DNA of 64,000 bases from Phallus indusiatus (Eukaryota; Basidiomycota; Agaricomycetes; Phallales; Phallaceae). Below are positions 24,422-37,291 of this stretch, piece by piece. Both the position numbers and the translations under genes were made by a program. The stretch is from NCBI GenBank assembly GCA_027605045.1, contig JAQFWX010000009.1, positions 620,001-684,000 on the forward strand, written 5' to 3'. The notes beneath the pieces were generated by a model. It saw only the letters and a program-made list of their open reading frames with translations. It had not been told where the DNA came from and searched no databases. The first letter of the stretch is position 1. Each line of letters starts with the position of its first letter.

Positions 24422-27400
24422 CTACCAAGCAATACGGGCCAGGAATCCTTTAGGATAACGACGCACAAAATATTTTCGGATTTCATCGAGACTTATTTGT
24501 TCTTTAGTACAGTCACCTTTTTCAAAATGATTTGATAGACTTACACAAGTATACCGAGAGCAAACGTTAGAGGGATGAAATAATTCTCAACTGGAATACC
24601 GCGTGTAAGGAACACCCTTTGGCTGTGAAAAACAGAATCAGGAACGCTGTACTTGTCTTTCTTCTAGTATGGAAAATCATGACTTACAAGAACGGAAGAT
24701 AGCTGAAGAAGACGGCTAAACCTAAGGCGCCAAGCATTGCGGGGACTAGATAATGATTCCGAGCAGGCGTGTGCTGGAATATGCTTAGTCTTCGACCACG
24801 CGTAGCAAGCAGGTTACTACAAGGGCCGACAAATCAGTTGCAGCGATCTGATCATCGTTATTAGAACACATACCCCCATTGCATGATTACCAAGGTAAAG
24901 AACGAAATAGCTTGAGCGCGATACAACAATTCATTAGTCAGCGTCGGCCAATTTCCGAATTTGAAGATAAGCTCGGAGAAAGGAACATTGTGTTTTTTGA
25001 GGTACCAAAAAGACCTGTTGGAATGAAATAGTTCATTTGCTAAAGATCCTCGGGAAGAAAGAAAACCTTTTGCTTACAGTGACAGCGAGCAGAAACTCTC
25101 AAGGAAACCGACGAACGCATACGCTTGGAGAAGCAGCTTAATATCCACCAAGCGATCTGTCTTGACATTACGAGGTTTACGGCGAAGCAATCCAACTTCG
25201 GGAGGTTCCATGCACAAACTAAGGGCGGGTCCGATGTCCGTAATGACACAAATAAGAATCATCTGTTTTTGAAAGATCAAGATAGAGAGATTTATACAAA
25301 GTTATTTTCACATACGTCTATGTTGCTAAGTAGCTTTTAGAAAAAGTCTAGTTAGCGGATGAAATACTTGGCTAAAGTCCTTGTAAACATACTTGGGGAA
25401 CACCAAGAAGGAAATTGAGCATAACGGGTATTAATTCGGAGAAACTGTTTGGAGATGTTAGAAAATCCTAAATGAGCTGGGTTCGATCTTACCTTCCAGC
25501 GGGAAGAAGATATAGCGAAGTCTTTTTCAAGTTATCATACACCAGTCGACCTAAATACAATGTCCGGTTACAATGGGTTTAAATTGACGACGAAGCTTCC
25601 TGAATACATACCATATTCTAAGGCAATCACAATGGACCCGAAACTCTCAAGTAAAACCATGTCTGCTGCCTCTCTAAGATATATAAATGAGTAGATACTC
25701 CTTAATATCAATGTCGTTGATAGTTCTCACCTTGCAACGTCTGAACCCGAACCCATAGCAATCCCAATATCGGCAGCTTTGAGAGATGCACTATCGTTTA
25801 CACCATCTCCAGTCATACCGACGATGCATTCTTTCGCTTGAAAAGCCCGAACAATGAATAACTTTTGCTCCGGAGTCGTTCGTGCGAAAACAATCTCGTC
25901 GTACGTGCAAAGCTGATCCAACTGTGTACCTTGAAATTGGGTCATATCGTTTCCAGTGATGACTATACTCTTCATCGGACGTGGGTTGTCGTCATCGTCC
26001 GAGACAGGAACGTAAGGAGCGATTTTATCGAGAGGTAGATTGGGATCCAGATTTGAGAGATGGTGTATCTTTGAGGGGTTGGATACTATACCAGCCTGAG
26101 TAGCTATTGCGACGGCCGTGGAAGGATGGTCACCTAAAAATGCTATAAGACAAAATAATTGAGAATAGGACGAAGCTAGTACCAGTCACGACGAAAAATC
26201 TAATACCAGCACCACGACAAATTCTACGCAAGAAGTCAATCATAAGTATGAGAGTATGATGGCATTGCTAACCTAACAGTCTCGGCAACGTCATCTTTCA
26301 AAGGGTCCGTCAAAGCAACCAGGCCAACAATAACAAGGTCTTCATTTAAGTCATTCATTAATTCGTCCATGGCTTGCAGACTCTTCAATGTAGACTTGGG
26401 GATCTCTTCTTCTTTGATAATTTTTCGAGCTAAAATCAAGACACGCTGTCCTTGAGAGGCCCATTCGTCCTGCTTGGCGACAATCCTCGAGAGGACTTCC
26501 TTATTAAGCGGGATCGGTTGACCACCAGCAGGATTGTTCACGAAGCCACAGCGAGGGAAAAGTACATCCGGAGCGCCCTTGACTGTCAATAGATAATCGC
26601 CTGAGGCATAATCATCCCAAGCTGCGAGAGGTGCGGGACGCAGGTAGGGGGCATTGAACTCAGGGGAAAGGCACGACAATTTCAACATGAACTTCGTCTA
26701 TCAAGCAATGAGTTAGCATTAATTTTTTCAGTTCAATCGGGAATTAGATTGAAATGACGTAAGAACCTTAGAGCTAAAATTAATCTTGTGTACTTCTCTC
26801 CAAGTTTGGTTTAAGTCTTTCACAGGGAGCACATCATTGGCAAACGTCAACAAAGCAGCATCTGTGTGATACGGTGAGTAATAGAGATCATATCTCGGCG
26901 ATAGCCGATACTGTACCTGTAGCATCTCCGATTACCTCGACATGTGTTGTTCCTTGGGCATCCTGAGAATACGAAAAGGCGGCGGCATTGCAGATTCCGG
27001 CCACTGCAGCAACTTGAACGAGGTTTTCACGAAAGGAACTGTCGACCTTCTCATCAGACGTAGAGGCGAGTTTTTCTTTAAGGACTGAAGGCTTGAATGC
27101 AGTGTCGTAAACGGCGACGTCATCGACATGCATTTTGTTTTGCGTTAGTGTACCTATCAATAAGCCAATCTCATAAATAATTGAGCATAAAGTTTATTTA
27201 GAAAAGCCGTTACCCGTTTTATCCTAGAGCAGGGGCGAGTTAAAAACAGCCAGTTAAGACCCGGTAGCAGGATGAAAAACGCACGGAGCATATCACATTT
27301 ACAGCACCAAGAGTTTCCACGATCGACAACGATTTGCATAAGACCTACCGGTAATTAGTTTAGACCCTTTCACAGGTAATCCTGGGCGTACCTTATGTCT

Positions 27401-29202
27401 ACCTAACGTTCCTGCGACTTTAGCCAAACTGAGTGTGACAGCTACTGGCCTACGAATGAGGTTAGTATAATACAAGAGATCGTTATTTGAATTTAACATA
27501 CAATCCTGTCGGCATGATACCAACTGATGCAAGAATTGAGTACTGGAAACTGATAACAAGAACTTTAATCTTACTCATAATAGAGACAATGTCAATAAGA
27601 AGGTTTGACACGTTGATATAACCGGGAAAGACACGACGAATCCTGACCCGAGTGGTCAAGGCACTCTTTTCATTTTGGTAAAACATTTAAACACGCACCA
27701 TGCGGCCCATAATATAACAAGTAAGAGTGCTACCGAAACGGCTATACCGGCTATGATGCAGACGAATCGTAGAAGTTCCCGCTGCAAAGTCGTCATTTGG
27801 GTGCTGGACTTCGCAGATAAAGTAGCGATACGACCACTGAGAAGATATGAGACCCTTTCCATGAATTTAATTAATTAATAAAATGCTTACAAAACAGTAG
27901 AATCGCCCGTTTGAATCACAATGCCACGACCTGAGCCACTGACGCAATGTGTGCCTTGTAACGCGATGTTTTTAGTCTGTCAACAAACATCAGAACATGG
28001 AAGAGTAACGGCCGTGCCAAAAAGAAAAACCTCTAATATATTGTCGCTGGTTTTATCAACTGTCGCAGCAACGGGCTCGCTCTGCAAAGCATATGTAAGA
28101 TCCTCGGTGCAAACGCAAGAAAAAAAAGGGTTGTTACTTCTCCAGTTAATATACTACGATCAAATGTACAATCACCAGTGCATTGAATAATTCTAAGGTC
28201 CGCTGGAATTTTCATTCCCATAGAAATGATGACCTTGTAATGAGGACGTCAGTCTTTGAGACCATGTTTATCGGGGACTAACGAAGAATAACATACCAAA
28301 TCACCAGGGACGAGTTTCTCAGCAGGAATACTAATTTGGATACCGTTACGAATGACTGTAACCGCTGTAGGTAGAAGTTGCTTGATCCTGCTCATAACAC
28401 GGGAAGTCGAAAAGTCCTGCCAGGCATTGGAGCCTGCTGCTAAGGATAAAACGACGACAAGAACAACAGCCAAAGCAAGATTAGAGATTTGAGGGGGATC
28501 ACCGAGTGGTCTCCTAATATTGTCATTCTCAGTGACATTGAAACAAAGTCGTGGGACTGGACAAAGACCGACCAAGCAATAAAACCAAAGATGGAGGCAA
28601 CAAAAAGAAGAGAGCCGAAACCTCCAAACAGCCAACCGGCGACCTTCCTCACAATACGCTTGGGAGGAGGACTAATCTTATTGGGCCCATAGGTGGATAA
28701 ACATTTGGACGCCTGTGAGTCATCCAGTCCCCGTTCAGCTGAGGTTGAAAGACGGTCCAGCACTTCCTTAACAGCAAGGGTATGCCAATCAAGAGTAGCA
28801 ATTTCTATAATAATAGATGTCCAACTAGATAAGATGAACAATGACCTATAAAACGACGACGAGCTTACCTTTGGCTTCTGCCTTGGGTTTGAATATTTTA
28901 AAATTGGAAAATTTGATACTGCCGGAAGAACTCTTGAGGGATTCCACGTCAACACTCATTGTCCGAAACTCTACCGGGATGCGGGGGGAGGCATCAGGAG
29001 CAGTAGAGTCATGGAGTGAGCGAATTGACGGTGTTCTTGCAGTCATAGAAATCCTGGCACGATCGTTGTGGTTGTACACATCGACCATCTCAGGTTGATT
29101 GTTGCGTTGTCTTTCGGTATCAGCTGGGAAAGACAAAGAACCCATGACTCGGCCACCCGAAATTGGTAGAGAAGCGAAACGCGTTTTCCTTCGAGAAGAC
29201 AA
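24422..29202 (-). CDS. P-type ATPase, Na,K-ATPase alpha-subunit-like (type IIC)
   Basis: A large intron-rich membrane cation pump. Order of landmarks from the N-terminus: a Ser/Arg-rich cytosolic tail (MSSRRKTRFASLPIS); a cation-ATPase N-domain (GLDDSQASKCLSTYGPNKIS followed by LFGGFGSLLF); the actuator loop (LVPGDLV, then SILTGE); the phosphorylation site CSDKTGTLTQNKM; the nucleotide-binding region (LLTVKGAPDVLF); the hinge (VGMTGDGVNDSASLKAADIG); and a C-terminal transmembrane domain including LICVITDIGPALSLCMEPPE and PRNVKTDRLV. The end, LDEIRKYFVRRYPKGFLARIAW, resembles the Na,K-ATPase C-terminus. ATP hydrolysis through an aspartyl-phosphate would power Na+, K+ or H+ exchange at the plasma membrane; the ion is not readable by eye. 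The catalytic Asp lies on a 10-nt micro-exon (27214-27223). No beta subunit gene is seen. No break was found. Confidence 0.87.
27214..27223 (-). other. 10-nt micro-exon encoding the ATPase phosphorylation site
   Basis: On the minus strand the micro-exon GATAAAACGG is bounded by CTCTAG and GTAACG. It joins VICS to GTLTQNKM and supplies Asp-Lys-Thr and the first base of Gly. Without it the DKTGT motif of every P-type ATPase is missing, so its inclusion is near certain. Confidence 0.8.
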
Positions 29203-30419
29203 CCTTCGCTTTTTATGTGTTTCGACAGGCGTTAGTTAGCTGGGTTACACAGTAGCATGTAACACGCCACTAATCCCCACACAGGAAGCGTATGCAACTT
29301 AGTACGAGCACGACAGGCTCTTGATCTAACGAAGCACAAATTTGGAACCCCTGAGGCCCGGGACGGAGATTCATCAATCGCCGAAATGGACAAAGAATTG
29401 TCTTTTGAAGATCTACAAGACCCTGGGTTCTCCGGAATTCTGAAAAGCAGGCTATGTCAAGGTGAAATATTGCCTGTGCACCAGAAAGGCTCACAAAGTC
29501 AAAGCGTTGACATGGCCACGGTTCGGCAAATCTCGGCAACGGTACGGCTCCAATGGGGTGCAAAGTTCTCATACTCCGACAGTTCATAGACGCGAAGTAA
29601 CTTGTCCTTTGGACAACATCAGCAAAAATTTTTCATTAACACTTCATGTTCATTATCGAGTCCTTGGCGTCCACAACTGGGCTGACACGCTGACCGTTGA
29701 ACGTTGATTCTCAACAGATGCCGCACCCTAACCGCGCGGGCGGAGGAACTGCGCAGTACCTCCAGATCTATCATCTCACCGTTGTCTCACACAACATTTT
29801 CAAATAATTATTGTTGGCATTTTTCCATAAAGCGCATGGTACTCTCACAAATCCGCCATGATATGTGAGTTTTGAGGAAGAACTCCTTTCAATTGGGCCG
29901 GTACCTACTAAACTGTCACAGTCCTTTGTCGAATTGCACGTGTAATTAAAGTTCCGAAGTCGGGCGAAGACGTTTGGCGTGAAGTTCTTTCAATTGCCAA
30001 CTGACTATATATAGTCTACGTGTTTACTTTCAATCATACAGGGAAGGTACAGGTTTTGTAAAATGGTTTAGCCCCGAAGCATCGATAAACAAATTAGGCC
30101 ATTTCGGTGGTTTGGGTACTAAGCCATTCTATTGCAGAAGGTTAAGGGCATATTCGAGAAGTTGTTGCCAAATTGCAGTTTCCCCGATTAGATAGTAGCT
30201 ATATGGGTCGCATAATAGCCGATAGCCGAAATTTCCCAATTATCATTAGAGAGAGATAAGTTTAAGGTTTATTCTTGGCAGCTGAAGTCCAAACCAAATT
30301 TCTGCTTCGCGGGGAATATTTTCGAATGGGGACACACGTATACTAGTTAAGGCCTGATTAAAAGCAATTTCCACCGCATCTATGACACGCATTGTCTACA
30401 ATTGCAACGAAGGCATATT
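29203..30419. other. Intergenic region, no supported gene
   Basis: This lies between the ATPase start and the MFS transporter stop. Short overlapping ORFs only (for example 29270-29587 minus and 29386-29589 plus), with no motif. Confidence 0.4.
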
Positions 30420-32391
30420 TCACATGCTGTTTGCGTCCTTCGCTGTGCTAGGGTCAGAGGAAGGTCGTCTAAATTTGGATCTGATGTTAACAAGTAGAGA
30501 TTTGTCTCCTATCCAAGCCATCGCGACGCACATCGCCACCAAAAGGAGCAAGGTGGCAAGCCCTTGAACGACTGTAAAACCGTCGCGAACATGGTCATAA
30601 AGCTGACTTCCGACGATTGGACCAACTGAAATATATATTTAGCGTCATTTCGCCCTACACTTTCTTCCGCCTTTCTCATTAGAGCCAAAAATAAACCAAA
30701 ACTCACGACACGTTCCAGCCCCATAAGCCAAATTAAACACTCCATACAAATGCGCAAACCCAACTCCTTTCATATCTTTTGTTGCTACCCCCGCAAGTTC
30801 AGCCATCGCCGGGGCTGGAATTGTACCGCAAAAGAAGACTAGCACATGTGTGATCAGAACGCGGATGTCTATAAATATCGTCACTGTCGCAGGGGGTGAA
30901 TAGCTCACATAGTAAGATCAAGGCGACGATAAATAATGCTAGAGGTCCACGAATGGCTGTGATGAGGAACCAGGGTATCAACAAAAGATAGCACATCGCG
31001 ATTATTGAACCAGTGCCATACTTGTCGCAGAGCATACCTGCTGCTGCGCTAGCTACGATAGCAGGTGAACTTAGAAGGCTTGTAATCACCCTCCTAGAAA
31101 AGATAAAAAGCATACATATGATAGTAGGGATAGTCGCTCCCATGAACACCAACCCAACCTTTAGGGAGGTGAATCCATACACATCCTGAAACCGCAGGGG
31201 AATAGTTGGTTCTAGCATTCCAATACAAAATCTATCGGTTGTTGGTTGGATCGAATCATACAAAAGAAAACTGATGGTGACACACCCGTATACGAAGATT
31301 GTCAGAGCAGCAGCCATGGTGCGCCGTGAATTCAATATTATCCATATTACACGAAAAGCACCAATTTGTTTGGACGTTTCAACTTCGGGAATAGCTGAAG
31401 ACCGTGATGATGGTTTTTCATCGATTTCATCAATTGTATTAGACTCGTTGCGATCATCATGTTTGTCATTAGCTTCTATTAAATCGACTGGAATTTCCAC
31501 GACTTGGCTTGCATCATTTGTTTGTTCCTCAGATGTTTTTTTCCTCGTGGTTTGGAGATATGCAGTGGCAGGATCAAATCCCCATTTCACAGCATCTTTT
31601 CTCTCAATGACAAGGAATCGTAACATCAAATCAAACGCTAGCAAAATGAGACCTGCAATAAACGGTGCATGGAACCCTAATGAGTTGTATAGGGCACCGC
31701 CAATTGTGGGGCCTAGAGCAGACCCAAGAGATAATCCAGTCAAAGCAAATCCAAATTGTTGCCCTATGCGTTCTTCTGGGACTGTATCGGTTAGTAAAGC
31801 AGATCCCACAGTCCATACGATCGTAGAGCTTATTCCTTGAATAACGCGAGAAACCACTAGAGCCCCGTATACAGGCGCGAGCATAAATAGGACTTGAGCG
31901 CCGACGAAGCTCAATAATCCTATCAGCAACAATGTTCGACGCGAATTGAAATGTTCAGAAAGCCAACTAAAAAACATTTATAAAGGAGTGAAAGCACTAA
32001 GAAAGCCAAGACTTACGTGATAGGAGGCGTAGAGATAATAAGACCAGCAGCATACGCCAATAATAAATATCCAGTGAATGAAGAAGGATGGCTAAACCCC
32101 AAGGACTCCAGTCGAAAAGGAATAACAGGAATGATTAGCGTGTAAAAGAACACATCCGTGGTTACCCCTTAACGATAATAAGAAATTTGGACAGATAATC
32201 GCCCGGTCGTGTTCCAAACTCACCAGCGCCGACAACTAGCATACAATCCTGGAATGAGATAATCATTTACCAAGCAATTGCTCTCAAAACGCACCCAATG
32301 TAACAAACCATACACTTGATCTCCATTTTAAACCCAAAGGAGCTGAACCACGAGCTAATCCGAGATATCGTAAAGCGTTCTGCCAGATCAT
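30420..32391 (-). CDS. MFS transporter, DHA1 / vesicular amine transporter-like
   Basis: A multi-exon major facilitator with about 12 predicted membrane segments. The start is MIWQNALRYLGLARGS, followed by LKWRSSVWFVTLGDCMLVVG and TTDVFFYTLIIPVIPFRLES. The intracellular loop after helix 2 is WLSEHFNSRRTLLLIG, a degenerate form of the MFS signature loop. Helices 4-5 carry VSRVIQGISSTIVWT and GFALTGLSLGSALGPTIGG, typical of drug:H+ antiporters and vesicular amine transporters. A long acidic cytoplasmic loop (EEQTNDASQ to EVETSKQIG) separates the halves. The C-terminal half ends FNLAYGAGTCLGPIVGSQLY and then a short basic tail. It is probably a plasma or vacuolar membrane exporter of small organic compounds. 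Near P450, aldo/keto reductase and aldehyde dehydrogenase genes, an export role for their products is plausible but inferred. Confidence 0.85.
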
Positions 32392-33626
32392 GCGTCAGCT
32401 GCATATAGCTCAGACTACAGGATGACTGAAATAAAAATAACAAAGAACCTGAAGCATTCCAAAGCTGGACTTTACAGCCTACTTCGAGATGATCTGAGTA
32501 GAGCTGAAGTATTTTGGGCATTTGAAGCGGCGGTGAAGTATGGGAGAAAAATCATCATGCCGGTTGAGTACATAATTACGGCATTGAGCGGAGTTATGTT
32601 TTCACAACCCTTACACAGGGTCCTTTTTACACGCTAAGGCGTCGGATGGCACCAGATGGCACCATGACCCCTATGAATTCCAATTCGGCACCATGTCGAT
32701 TGCGTATTGAGATAGTAGGTCTAAAGAGAGTGCGGTCACTGTTGAGTTACAGTCACGCCGTGACTACGTGACTATAGTTACTGTAAATAGTACTTACGCG
32801 CACGCGCCTAATTTCCTCACTCGTGTCATTACACGTAGTGAGGTACGTTCGTTATATTTTAGTTTCTCATTATTTCCTTATTGACAATGTACCTAGCTAT
32901 TATTCTTTAGGTACGCAATCATAATATCACTCGTGTCATTACACGTAGTGAGCTATTATTCTTTAGTCACATAAGAAACTGATACTAAATTGATACCAAA
33001 TTAGTGGTGGTTCAGAGCGTATTTACATACATAGATACTAGATAGTAGTTGCAGTTGTACATGTACTGTTACTACAACCTGCCAACTCGCCAACATATCG
33101 CTTTTTGTCGTACGAGAAGATCAAAAATTACACATTGATTTGTCCGGTGAATAATCCTTATTTGTGCAATGCTCCTACCGATATCGATTTCGTCCGCCAC
33201 ACCGACATATGTATACTACGATCACCGGCTCACTCATTGCAGCTTATATTAGATGAATAGAATACCCTCTAGTTACAGGAACAGCTTTTCTGCAATTGTC
33301 CTGAGTGGAACATGACGCGAATCCGATCCAACGGAACTTGAAGTCACTGATTAAATTAAGACCAACGTCGCCTAAATCCCTCATATTGCCTGAGAATGCA
33401 TACCAGAATGCTTTCTTCCTGTATGAAGTAGCTGTATAGGGGCAGAACTCGATCTAATATCTATGAGTACTACTCATTCCACTAGCGCGAACTAACAGCT
33501 GTCGGTGCACATGCGATGCGGCGAAGTAGGTTGCCAACTAATAGCCTCTCTCCTTTGCGTACTAATGCCTAACTCTCGCAGTAACATTCCGAATATGTAA
33601 TTACAATGCTACTCTATTCAACACAA
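32392..33626. other. Intergenic region with short inverted and direct repeats
   Basis: No gene can be supported. The stretch holds a twice-repeated hairpin sequence (separate entry), a doubled AGATGGCACC (32646-32665), and a self-complementary run around 32745-32790 built from GTTAC/GTGAC motifs. This looks like decayed mobile DNA. Confidence 0.5.
32817..32966. repeat. Two direct copies of a hairpin-forming repeat
   Basis: TCACTCGTGTCATTACACGT followed by AGTGAG occurs at 32817-32842 and 32927-32952. Each copy folds back on itself (TCACT-CGTGT pairing with ACACG-T-AGTGA around CATT, with one bulge). A second motif, AGCTATTATTCTTTAG, is also doubled (32895-32910 and 32951-32966). The pattern resembles nested miniature-element ends; no target-site duplication was identified. 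Confidence 0.6.
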
Positions 33627-35482
33627 TCAAACATGCCCAAAAATATTTTGAGGGTTGTAAGGCTCTTCAAGATATTTCACATCTTCATCGGTTAAACGAA
33701 TGTTAACAGCAGCTGTTGAGGAAACAAATTAATTGCATATCCACTAAATTATACTTAAATTACCTATTAATTCTTCAAGATTTTTGAGACTTGTAGTTCC
33801 AACAATAGGGGCAGTGATATCTAAGTACACTTAATGCACAAGTATCTCAGACTCAAAAGTATCATACCGGGTTTAGAAAAACACCAAGCTAAAGCAATTT
33901 GGGCCATTGTGAGACCTTTCTTTTTAGAAAGCTCTTCCACTCTGAACGAAAGCATATAAGACATAAAATCTCACGGGGATATAACAACTGATTCAAACCT
34001 ATTGATTATATCCGATGTACCAGGTGCTTTGTATCCTTGTTTCAGGAACCTATAATAACGCCGGATGTTTGTAAAACCAACAGGTGATGTATATATCTTG
34101 ACTAACCCATCGGTTTCCCCTCTCTTTGTTTGTTCTGTCAAAGGTCGCGTTAGCAAACCACGAGCCAGCGGAGACCAGGGAATACATCCGACTCCGAAGT
34201 GCTACGTATTCTTTCAGTTGACAAAAACGTTTAGAAACGCAATTAAGCTTACTCTGAGCGTAGGTATCATCTCGCGCTCTTCCTCACGGTACGCCAATGA
34301 ATAGTGATTTTGCATGGAGATGAAGGGCGTCAGTTTATTGTTGATAGCATAATCTAGCAGTATTTGGCATATGAATTCGCAGAACATTAATGACAAACTT
34401 ACTTTGAATAGCATGAACTGCATGCGGAAAGTTAACTTGAGAGTGATACCAGAGAAAAATATGAGTAATGACTTACATTGATATGCATAGCAGGAACTCA
34501 TTCCGATATAGCGCACATAACCCGCTTGTACGACATCATGCAATGCTTGCATCTTGAAACAAACATTTTAGAGGGAAATAAATGAGAAATAAAGTTGGTT
34601 TACAGTCTCCTCAATAGGCGTATTATAGTCAAAGCGGTGACCTGCGAAAAATTTACTCTTGATATCTTTAGTATAACGCATCATATCCTACATTGCAACA
34701 CGTCGACATAGTCCAATTGAAGCCTCTCAAGACTATGTTTGACACTTTCAAAGATATGCTGCAACGCCAACCTACGTCAGTTATGGCTTCACCCATTAAT
34801 ACCATCGTTACAAACCTTGCGACTGAGGCCAGACTGGTTCACGTAACCATTATTTTCAGGCCCATCGCCGGCAACGGGTCTCAAAAAGCTGTGTCCGGGA
34901 GAACGACCTACAACGAAGTAGACCTAAATGTCTTTTCAGTCACTAATACCTCATTCTTCGTTACAAATAAACAATTACTTTGGTCATCACCACAATTTCA
35001 TCCCGTGGTAAATTCAGAACTTTAATTGCTTTCCCCAAAATACGTTCACTGCAGCAGATAGTCTGTCAGCTTTCTCTTTTTAAAGAGTTAGACATCATGA
35101 TGTGAACACGCCTTTCGCCGTTTGAGTATACGTTTGCTTGGAGACTGTCAGTTCTTTTGAAAAAATCATCATTCAAATGGTTTACCAGTATCGAACGTTT
35201 GAATGCCAGCGTCATACCTAGTACATAAATTATTAGTGTATACAATCACCGTTAGATGCAAAAGAATCATACGCAGTCTTTATGTGCTTTATGGCTTCCT
35301 CTTCGCCAAGAGTCCAGGCTGCCCACCTAGTATCCCCATAAGACATGGCTCCAAGAATGATCTTAGAGATTTTTAGACCGGAATTACCGAGTCTAACTGC
35401 ATTGAATGCTTAGTTTTATAAGGAATGTCAGGGACAAGCTAATGGGCTTACCATAAGGCATGGTGGTTTTGCGAGTAGCCAT
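33627..35482 (-). CDS. Aldo/keto reductase, aryl-alcohol dehydrogenase-like
   Basis: A cytosolic NADPH-dependent (beta/alpha)8-barrel oxidoreductase that reduces aldehydes and ketones. The start is MATRKTTMPY, then a strand LGNSGLKISKIILGAMSYGD. Splicing gives, in order, IKTAYDAGIQTFDT, KVLNLPRDEIVVMTKVYFVV (with the catalytic Lys), GYVNQSGLSRKHIFESVKHS and LERLQLDYVDVLQ (preceding the catalytic His). Further blocks are YVRYIGMSSCYAYQ, FISMQNHYSLAYREEEREMI, GVGCIPWSPLARGLLTR and KPGITAPIVGTTSLKNLEEL. It ends LEEPYNPQNIFGHV at a TGA (33627-33629). The blocks match fungal aryl-alcohol dehydrogenase-type AKRs. The MTK|VYF junction needs the acceptor ACATTTAG. It appears intact. Confidence 0.85.
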
Positions 35483-37291
35483 GACTGTTCCAGTTCAAGT
35501 TGTTTTTTTTTGTGTTGCGTCCATTGTTGCGTATGCAAACAGGCTATGCGGAGATTAGTCAGCGCTCGGTATATGCGCCGGTCCGTCAATATTTTGCAAA
35601 TTCCAATTATTTTGTACCTTTCACCCGTTCGCAATTAAACTATTAGCCTTTTTCATTGTTTTTAGATTACATTTTAGCACCATTCCAATTTCCTGGAAAC
35701 TCCCAAATCATGTATATAAAAATCTTTCTTTAGCTTACAAAATACAAGAAGAATGTTTCCCTCCTATTTCTCCCTCTGAGCACACATCCGCTGATTCCCT
35801 TATCTTCCCTGTTCGCTCCTGAGGCGCACGTATCACCATGTTAGTATAATACCATGCGAATTTATGTATGACAGAACAATCCTCCTTCCCACGACCGCCA
35901 TGCTATCAACGCTAATAAAACTCAAGCATTGGTAAAAATAGACAATTGGATGAGAGAAAAACATTTAAACGTAAGAGAAGCTTTTAGCCATTCGGCTTAT
36001 CACTGAACAACCAATGACTGCCAAGCAGTTGATCATTTTTGTAAGCACAATGACATAAATATGGAAAAGAAATCGGGTGTATGAGAACACTTCAATCTTC
36101 AGCATGTTTTCAGAGCCCCGGCCCGCTTAAAGAAGGCTGTAAGCCGAGTTCGTTGAATAGTACTTACGACAAAGCCTGCGGCAGAATCACAAATATCATA
36201 GTATTGTGCTTCTTTTTGAATAAATATATTCCAAATTTACGCAATACCTCGAGATAGAAAGAATCTTCGGTGACGTAATCGCCTTAAAAAAAAATTATGT
36301 TGGGAGATGAATCCACCACTGATATTTTAGACTCTCAAACGTCGTTAAAGATCGAACTGCTTCATATAAAATTGAAGGATATTTGTGTTTTTGAGGCGTT
36401 GTGCGTTATCGAAAATTCTATAGAGCGAGGTTGCGATTTAGGGTATTTGATTACGACGCTACAGCTCGATCTAACTTCCAAATGGATACAACGGCAACCC
36501 CATTTGCATGTTGCCCAAGTTTGTGCAGCGCCGATGAGTGATAGATGACCTGACTGAAGATGAGTATTAATTTGCTATTGCTGAGGAGTTTAATATGTTG
36601 GATGAAAAAAAAAAGCAAGACGCACACCGGTAATTGATGCCAATGGTTGGGATTATATTTTGGCACGGTATATGATTTGACAATTTGTGGGCAACCGTTT
36701 TGTGTCACGCGCGTCACGGTAAGTGGTTCAACGTTCCAAAAACGCAGTTTACATTTTTCAATTTTGGGCCTTGAATTTACTTATCTGCCGTTTTCCGCTC
36801 GCTTTTATTTCGTAATTTCAACACATTCCGCCGATTCATTCCTGAGTTCTGACTCGACCTCTCATTTTTAATAGCCTGTCGGGTTTTGTCGCATCTTCCT
36901 GGTACAAACAAGGGTGCAGAGTTTTTCCCTGTTGCGCTCTCTTTCTTTCTGTGAAAATAGTGATTTTTGGTGGGCCTGGAACGTCATGTAGCGAACTGAG
37001 CATTGAGCAAGGGTTCATGTTAAAAGGCGCTTGCGCTACGGGCTTAGTTTGGGATAACTTCATTAAGACGTACAGGGTTCGGTATGAGAATGAAAGGCTT
37101 CGTCTCACTTGTCCCGGGAAGGGCGAACTTTTCGCTCATTATTTCCTGTTCAACCCTGCTGGGCCTATCTCACTTTTCACAAAGTTAACGTATAAACGGC
37201 GATGTTGTCTTTGTGCCCCATACAATACATTGCTCGAAAAAAAACGAGATCCTTGACACTATCATGTGAGCCTATTTCGCATTCCCGTCTA
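35483..37291. other. Intergenic region, no supported gene
   Basis: Short ORFs on both strands (36297-36548 plus, 36951-37256 plus, 36836-37108 minus) overlap each other and carry no motif. I checked for tRNA B-boxes and found none convincing. Confidence 0.4.

Noticed and set aside
36951..37256. 101-codon plus-strand ORF beginning MKIVIFGGPGTS
   Set aside because: The start recalls a nucleotide-binding loop, but nothing downstream supports a Rossmann or kinase domain and an opposing ORF overlaps it.
35483..37291. tRNA or other RNA gene in the gaps
   Set aside because: No GGTTCGAATCC-type B box paired with an acceptor stem was found here or in the other gene-free stretches.
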